This document shows, one piece after another, positions 58,375 through 64,000 of a stretch of DNA of 64,000 bases (position 1 is the first letter of the stretch; every line of letters starts with the position of its first letter). Below the pieces are notes generated by a model. That model was given only the letters and a program-made list of their open reading frames with translations. It had not been told where the DNA came from and searched no databases. The stretch covers positions 186,001 to 250,000 of the forward strand of contig JAPVLO010000991.1 in the NCBI GenBank assembly GCA_027257055.1, in the 5' to 3' direction. Position numbers and translations under genes: made by a program. The stretch comes from Cephalopachus bancanus (taxonomy: Eukaryota; Chordata; Mammalia; Primates; Tarsiidae).

Positions 58375-58661
58375 TTTTTTTGAGTCAAAGTTTCACTCTG
58401 TCGCCCAGGTTGGAGTGCAGTGGCATGCTCAAGCCACAGCAGTCTTGACCTGCTGGGTTCTGGCAATTCTTCTGCCTCAGCCTTTCAAGTAGCTGGAACC
58501 ACAGATGTGTGCCACCACACCTGGCTAATTTTTTTATTTATTGTAGAGACGAGATCTCGCCAAGTTGCCTAAGCCTGTCTCGAACCCCTGGGCTCAGGCA
58601 ATCTTCTCTCATCGGCCTCCCAAAGTGCTGGAATTATAGACGTGAGCCTCCGTGCCTGGCC
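58375..58661 (-). mobile_element. Alu inside the Tigger element
   Basis: 'TTTTTTTGAGTCAAAGTTTC' to 'GTGAGCCTCCGTGCCTGGCC'; both arms. Confidence 0.92.
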
Positions 58662-58681
58662 TATTTTTAAAAATAAATTTA

Positions 58682-58962
58682 GACTGGGCTCAGTGGCTCA
58701 GCCTGTAATCCCAGCACTTTGGGAGGCCAAGGCGAGTGGATTACCTGAGCCCGCGGGTTCGAGACCCATCCGGGCAACTTGGTGAGACCTCATCTCTACA
58801 ATAAATAAAAAATTAGCTGGGCATGATAGCATGCACCCGTAGTCCCGGCTACTTGGAAGGCTTAGGCAGAAGGATCACCGGAGCCCAGCAGGTCGAGGCT
58901 GCGTGGCCGAGAGCATGCCACTGCATTCCAGTCTGGAAGACAGAGTGAGACTCCAACTCAAA
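58682..58962 (+). mobile_element. Alu inside the Tigger element, head-to-head with the previous Alu
   Basis: 'GACTGGGCTCAGTGGCTCAG' to 'GACTCCAACTCAAAATAATT'. Only about 20 bp separates it from the opposite-strand Alu ending at 58661. Confidence 0.93.
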
Positions 58963-58986
58963 ATAATTAATTAATTAATTAATTAA
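58962..58986. repeat. (TTAA)n microsatellite at an Alu tail
   Basis: About six 'ATTA' units following the Alu. Confidence 0.92.
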
Positions 58987-59586
58987 GTTTAGCCTGAGTG
59001 TCCAGTGTTTATAAAGTCCACAGTAGTATAATGTCCTAGGCCTTCACATTCACTCACCATTCACTCACTGACTCATCCAGAGCAACTTCTTGTCCTACAA
59101 GCTCCATTCAAGCTAAGTGCCCTATACACATGTACCATTTTTTATATTTCATACCATGTTTTACTGTATGTTTTCTGTGTTTAGATACACAAATACATAA
59201 CGTCTTGTTACAATTGCTTACACTATTTAGTACAGTAACATGCTGTACAGGTTTGTAGCCTAGGTGTCATAGGCTATACCACACAACCTGGGTATGTAGT
59301 AGGCTGTATCATCTAGGTTTGACTAAGTACATTCTATGATGTTCACACAATGATAATATTGACTAATGACACATTTCTCAGAATATATCTCCAACGTTAA
59401 GTGACACATGAAAGCATATTTGAAAATTCAAAATCAACTGAAACTCAAAAGCAATGATATGCACACAACAAAAACCTACCAAATATCATGTTCATAACAT
59501 GCCGAATTACTATTAAAAACCAGTATTGTCCCCTAATAACATCAACAATCAATGACAAAAGAAGTGTTACAATAAAAATGCATGCA

Positions 59587-59810
59587 GAGACCCGCCTGGG
59601 CAACTTGGCGAGAACTCATCTCTACAATAAATCAAAAACTAGCCAGGCGTGGTAGCGCGTGCCTGTAGTTCCAGCTATTTGGAAGGCTGAGGCGGAAGGA
59701 TTGCCAGAGCCCAGCAGGTCGAGGCTGCGGTGGACAGGAGTGGCCACTGCACTCTAGTCTGGGAGACAGTGAGACTCCAACTCAAAAAACAAAAAACACA
59801 AAAAAACACA
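59587..59810 (+). mobile_element. 5'-truncated Alu with perfect 13-bp target-site duplication
   Basis: Starts inside the left arm at the B box ('GAGACCCGCCTGGGCAACTT') and ends in an (ACAAAAA)n tail. 'AAAAATGCATGCA' is at 59574-59586 and 59811-59823. Confidence 0.96.
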
Positions 59811-59823
59811 AAAAATGCATGCA

Positions 59824-60269
59824 AAACATTTTAAAAGTTTAAAATATTTGAAAATAAACTTACATTGTATTTTTCTGTCATCAGTGTAGTAAGCAGCAAA
59901 TTCTAAAACCTACATAGACAAATAAATAAAACGATTATGTAGCTGTTAATTTAACTATGAACTGCCAAGTAATTGTAGCAAATTCATTAATTACCAATCT
60001 GTAATTAGCAATGTCAATATTATTTTAAAGGAAATTTGAAAATGTACTACTAATGTTTACTTCAATATAAATAGATGATATTAATCAAAAAAACCACATG
60101 TGGGAAATTTGCCACATCAGCTTGAAAATGTCATTATTGAAGCTAACAGTAGTTAACAAAATGATCTTGGTTAACAAAGCCAAAGACAGTTTCTTACAAC
60201 AAAACTGGAAGCTAAAATGGCCTATAATTTCTTTTTAAATTTTGTTAGGGAAAAAAATCAATTTAAAAT
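59824..60269. other. Interval without recognised content
   Basis: AT-rich; nothing recognisable. Confidence 0.5.
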
Positions 60270-60279
60270 CTCAAAGTTA

Positions 60280-60566
60280 GCTGGGCTTGGTGGCTCAGCC
60301 TGTAATCCCGTGCCTTTGGGAGGCTGAGGTGAGTGGATTGCCTGAGCCCGCGGGTTCAAGACCCGCCTGGGCAACGAGACCTCATCTCTACAATAAATCA
60401 AAAAATCAGCCGGGCGTGGTAGTGCATGCCTGTAATTCCGGCTACTTGGAAGGCTGAGGCAGAAGGATCGCCAGAGCCCAGCAGGTAGAGGCTGCAGTGG
60501 CTGGGAGCGGCCACTGTACTCCAGTCTGGGCAACCAAATGAGACTCCAACTCAAAAAAAAAAACAA
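60280..60566 (+). mobile_element. Young Alu with 10-bp target-site duplication
   Basis: 'GCTGGGCTTGGTGGCTCAGC' to an A tail. 'CTCAAAGTTA' is at 60270-60279 and 60567-60576. Has the 'CGTGCCTTTGGGAGG' change and lacks 'AACTTGG'. Confidence 0.95.
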
Positions 60567-60644
60567 CTCAAAGTTACAAACCTAAAAGTCTCCACCACAA
60601 ATTACACTAAAAAATTTTGAAGTATCAGATCAAAACACTAAAAT

Positions 60645-60840
60645 CTGAATTGTATAACTTATTGGGAACCTCCATTAGGCAAGAGCTAGAGCTACTTTGA
60701 CAGCCCCTCCCTAAATGTTGGGACTCACACTTGTCCCATTAGTCACAGTGAGGGCTCAGAGTCTTGAAGATTACTAAGGTCTATGTGAAGATCCAGGTTC
60801 AAATGACAGCAACATTGCCTCAGGGCTGCAAATGGATCCC
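60645..60840. repeat. Old repeated sequence Q (copy 1)
   Basis: 'TATAACTTATTGGGAACCTC' ... 'AGCCCCTCCCTAAATGTTGG' ... 'ATGACAGCAACATTGCCTCA' aligns with 63236-63428 in the same order. Family not recognised. Confidence 0.65.
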
Positions 60841-61033
60841 TTGTTGATAATATTTAATTAAATATCAGAAATTTACCTATTATTGTTAGAGTTGGCAAAA
60901 AAAAAATAAGCTATAAAAAGTAGACTACTAAGAAGAAAGCCATAAACCCTTGCATACTGCAATATATCCCAGTATAACACTACAAGATGACAATTAACTT
61001 GCTCTCATTTTTGATATTATAGAAGATCATAAA

Positions 61034-61275
61034 GCCAGGCATGGTAATTCATGCTCATAATCCCAGCACTTTGGGATGTGGAGGCAAGAGGGTTGCCTGA
61101 GCCTGGGGGTTAGAGACCAGCCTGAGTAACTTGGCAAGACATCATCCCTATAATAAATCAAAAATTAGCCAAGTATGGTGGTACGCACCTGTAGCTCCAG
61201 CTACTTGGAAGGCTGAGGCAGAAGGATCCCCTGAGCCCAGCAAGTAGAGGCCACTGCACTCCAGCCTGGATGTCA
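61034..61275 (+). mobile_element. Alu whose A tail is replaced by a GA-rich tract
   Basis: 'GCCAGGCATGGTAATTCATG' to 'CACTCCAGCCTGGATGTCAG'. The right arm has a short deletion. Directly followed by GA repeats. Confidence 0.93.
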
Positions 61276-61730
61276 GACAGAGAGAGAGAGAGAGAGAGCG
61301 GGAGGGAGGTGGGAGAGAGAGAGAGGGAGAGAGAGAAGGCGGGAGAGAGGGAGAGGGAGACAGGGAGAAAGACAGGAAGAGAGAGAGACAGGGAGGGAAA
61401 GAGAGAGGGAGAGAGACAGGGAGAGAGGGAGAAGGAGAGAGAGGGAGGAAGAGGGGAGAGAGAGGGGGAGAGAGGGAGGAGAGGCAGGGAGAGAGAGAGA
61501 CAGGGAGAGAGACAGGGAAAGAGAGAAGGAGAGGGAGGGAGAAAGAGGGAGAGAGAGAGGGGAAGAGAGAGAGACAGGGAGAGAGAGGGGGGGGTGGAGA
61601 GAGGGGGTGGAGAGAGGGGGAGAGAGAGAGGGAAAGAGAGAGAAAGGGAGAGAGAGAGGGAGAGGGGGGAGGGGGGAGAGAGGGAGGAGAGAGAGACAGG
61701 GAGAGAAGGAAAGCAAGAAAGAAAAAGAAA
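61276..61730. repeat. 455-bp GA/GGGA polypurine tract
   Basis: Almost pure A and G on the plus strand, made of (GA)n, GGGAGA and GACAGGGAGA units; a few C's mark the GACAGGGAGA variant. Open frames up to 195 codons on both strands are a by-product of composition, not genes. Confidence 0.97.
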
Positions 61731-61939
61731 ATCAAAAACTACTCATAGTGAGAAGTAGGATTTAGTGGTTGGTCGTGCTACTAAACAAAAGAAACAGAAC
61801 AAGGAAGAACAGGCAGAGCATGAGTGAAAGAGGAAGTGAGGGAATCAGAGAAGGTGAGGAAAGGAATGTAGAGGAAGAATGAACATCAGAAAAAGGAGCA
61901 AGAAAAAAAAGAACAGTAAAAATAATAGGAAGAAAAAGT

Positions 61940-62125
61940 TGCATTCCTTACTTCTTACCAGTCAATGGACTAGGAAGCTTGATGCGGATTTTCCCATTTA
62001 CCCTCATGACAAATCCGCGTGACTGAATCTGCTACTAACTCACTGACACAGATTTGTCATAAGGATTAAAGAGGACATGTGAAGATACTTCTGGAACCTG
62101 AAAGAAACTGGGAAGGCTTATATTA
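61940..62125. repeat. MIR-like inverted unit P3 with hairpin centre
   Basis: Aligns over about 140 bp with P1. 'CTCATGACAAAT' (62003-62014) faces 'ATTTGTCATAAG' (62052-62063), 11 of 12 complementary with a 37-nt spacer, the same spacer length as P1. The 24-nt arms pair at about 19 positions. Confidence 0.65.
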
Positions 62126-62153
62126 CCATACATGATATATTTATATATCATTT

Positions 62154-62224
62154 AAATAGGAAATAAACAATAATAAATCTATGATATCATATATTTATTA
62201 TTTATTATTGTTTATTTCCTATTT
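62154..62224. repeat. Perfect 25-bp inverted repeat (hairpin) with 21-nt loop
   Basis: Arm 62154-62178 (starting 'AAATAGGAAATAAACAA') is exactly complementary to 62200-62224. The loop contains the palindrome 'ATGATATCAT'. Confidence 0.96.
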
Positions 62225-62844
62225 ACAATCTACATATCACCATCATGATTTGATTATATCTCTTTAAACCAAACGGTCGCATGACTTTGCAGTTTTAGAT
62301 AGAGTAACTTAAACCCCCTCCCAGCAAATGCCTTCCAACTCCATGTTACCAGAATCCTTCTCAAAAGTGTCCCTTTGCTACTTACCAACTATAATGGCAT
62401 TAATGTTTAGGGATTAAAGGTCTCCAGTTTTGTCCTGTGAACAAGTGATAGCCAAGGTTCAACTTCACTACTGAAAGCACAGTGGCCCCGCTCTGAAAAC
62501 CAATGTTTTATTACCTTGGTGCCTTGAGTTAATACCTACCAGCTGTGTTAACCTAGGAAGACCCAACAAGTTTATCCTGGTACATAATTACTTCAGCAAA
62601 CACTCAAAAAAAAAATTTGAAAAGTGAAAATGTGCCATTGTCAGACCATCGCCACCACTGCCTTGCTAAGCTATGGTGTGGCCATGTGATCTTTGACCTA
62701 TGGCCAGGCCATGTTTTCTTAAGCTTTGGCCCCCTTTCCCTAACTTGGGGAAGTGAATCTCCTCTTTCTTTCTCTCTCTCTCTCTCTAATTTACTTTCTA
62801 AATAAACTATACGTTCTTAAAATTTTTCATTTTGTTCATATTTG
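62225..62844. other. Interval with LTR-like end but no firm assignment
   Basis: 62620-62820 holds a (CT)n run and 'CTAAATAAACTATACG', reminiscent of an LTR polyadenylation region. I cannot name a family or find a partner. Confidence 0.35.
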
Positions 62845-63140
62845 AGGTTCTCAAGATGTTAATGCTTCAAGAACATACTTTAAAGGGTAGATGAGAAGAC
62901 AGTCTTGAGGATTCATTCCTCTGAATATTAATCCATACAAGAGGAGAGTTGAAAATTGCTAACGACTTAAAGCATTTAACAGATGTGTTTGATTTCATAT
63001 TTTTTTGAAAATTGTTTTCAAAACTTGGCTGGTATAATCATAAAGAACTAGAATGGTGTTAAAAAAAATGAGTAGTACCAAGAAGGAGGGCAGTGTGTCA
63101 ATTTCTTGTTCACAAACTCTAATCTGTCAGAAAAGAATAA
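62845..63140. repeat. Old repeated sequence R (copy 2)
   Basis: 'GGTTCTCAAGATGTTAATGC' aligns with 30380 onward, with weaker similarity following ('GAGGATTCATTCCTCTGAAT'). Confidence 0.45.
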
Positions 63141-63235
63141 AAAAAGAATGAAAGCACAACATATATATACATACACACATATTTGCTAGGCATGAACATA
63201 TATTCTTTCTAGATATCTATAAATGTTCCTGAAGA

Positions 63236-63428
63236 ACCCAAAGTCTGGATTATATAACCTATCAGGAGCCTGTATCAGGAGATGAGCTAGATCTATTTTG
63301 ATAGCCCTTCCTAACTGTTGGGATTAGCTCCCACAGTTCCATTGTTCATCCCCAGGTCTTGGGGACAACAGATGCTGATGAGACTATCATGGGTCTAATG
63401 GCAGTAACATTTTCTTAATTCTGCAAAT
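63236..63428. repeat. Old repeated sequence Q (copy 2)
   Basis: 'TATAACCTATCAGGAGCCTG' ... 'AGCCCTTCCTAACTGTTGGG' ... 'ATGGCAGTAACATTTTCTTA' aligns with copy 1 at 60645-60840. Confidence 0.65.
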
Positions 63429-63464
63429 GAATTATTTTTTCCTTGTTTCTTTTTTTATTTTTAT

Positions 63465-64000
63465 TTTAGATTCAGAGGGTACACGTGCATATTTGTTACA
63501 TGGACATTGTGTAATGGTGGGGACTGGGTCTCAGGTGGCCCATTCCCCAGATAGTGAACATTGTGCCCCAATGGTAGTTTCTGAATCCAAACCCCTTTTC
63601 CCCTTCCCCCCTTACTGGTATTCTCAGTGTCTATTATTTCCATCTTTGTGACCGTTTAGCTCCCACATATCAGTGAGAACATGTGGTGTTTGGTTCTCTG
63701 ATTCTGAGTCAATTTACTTAGGATGCTATCCCAGCTCTATACATATATATACTGTATACATGTATACAGCTCTATACATGTCTATACTGCAAAGTACATG
63801 ATTTCGTTCTTTTTTATGGCTTCATAGTATTCTATGGTGTATACATACCATATTTTCCTTGTCCACTAATCACTGGATGGACATGTAGGTTGATTTCACA
63901 TCTTTGCAATTATGAGCTGTGATGACCATGTGGGTGCAGGTGTCTTGTATATAGTGACCTCTGTTCCTTAACATCACTCATCATCAGGGATATGCAAATT
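63465..64000 (-). mobile_element. L1 3' end with 5' inversion, running off the window
   Basis: 63465-63962 is the complement of an L1 3' UTR and ORF2 end ('GAGGGTACACGTGCATATTT', 'AGTGAGAACATGTGGTGTTT'). From about 63968 the strand switches: 'ACATCACTCATCATCAGGGA' is ORF2 in plus sense and continues past the end. This is the classic layout of an L1 with an inverted 5' part. Confidence 0.88.

Larger units (their letters stand above)
57448..59412. mobile_element. Tigger-family DNA transposon with MER2-type termini, split by three Alus
   Basis: Left terminus 'CAGTCATGTATTCCATGTTT' with 'CGGTCAACGACAGACTGCAT'. Interior 'GCCCCTGAAGACCTTCCAGT' and 'TTATAGTAAGTTAAAGTTCA'. The right part has 'GTAACATGCTGTACAGGTTT', 'CATTTCTCAGAATATATC' and 'CGTTAAGTGACACATGA'. 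The ends are approximate inverted repeats. It is decayed; no transposase frame remains. Confidence 0.87.

Noticed and set aside
61148..61758. Long open frames (up to 195 codons) on both strands
   Set aside because: They are translations of the GA-rich tract (Ser/Leu/Pro or Arg/Glu/Gly repeats) plus an Alu end; composition alone keeps them open.

Overview
This is a primate nuclear genome window, and I see no host protein-coding, rRNA or tRNA gene in it. Nearly all of it is layered transposable elements, satellite and simple sequence. The dimeric, 7SL-derived Alu elements identify a primate. Their consensus (left arm with 'TGGCTCAGCCTG', linker 'CTCTACAATAAATCAAAAA', right arm ending 'GACTCCAACTC' before the A tail) is unlike human AluS/Y and unlike the lemur and galago Alus I know. 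With several lineage-specific L1 3' ends, my best inference is a tarsier, but the species is not proven by the sequence.

Layout. (1) 1-13.3 kb: a tandem array of about 16-17 diverged monomers of roughly 506 bp that I do not recognise. It runs off the left edge (1-134), is split by a 3-kb L1 (135-3127), and by a 2.5-kb block of other sequence (3.84-6.3 kb). It then runs as 14 consecutive monomers to about 13.33 kb, including a recent ~1-kb dimer duplication. The sequence bordering both array blocks on the right is itself duplicated. (2) 14-32 kb: L1M fragments, young L1 3' ends, many Alus, (CA)n and (TATC)n tracts, L2, MIR and MER1 relics, and an internally reduced mariner transposon (31.06-31.57 kb). 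(3) 32.4-36.6 kb: Alus, a MER1 relic and two MIR-like inverted units. (4) 36.96-50.2 kb: a decayed class I (gamma-like) endogenous retrovirus on the minus strand. Both LTRs are visible, with gag capsid and pol integrase remnants and a possible env remnant. Inside it sit a MER1B, several Alus and a nested L1-in-L1 (41.7-44.7 kb). (5) 50.2-64 kb: Alus, two Tigger DNA transposons (53.1 and 57.4-59.4 kb), more MIR-like inverted units, a 455-bp GA-rich tract, a perfect 25-bp hairpin and an L1 with a 5' inversion running off the right edge.

The most interesting structures are the unclassified satellite with higher-order dimers; the inner L1 at 41.8-42.9 kb, which looks like two RNA templates joined in one insertion plus a 50-bp inverted scrap; hairpin-forming MIR-like units whose stems differ by compensatory changes; and an Alu lineage whose B-box region has become a perfect tRNA T-arm stem-loop. 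Coordinates of diverged repeats are approximate to about 10-30 bp.
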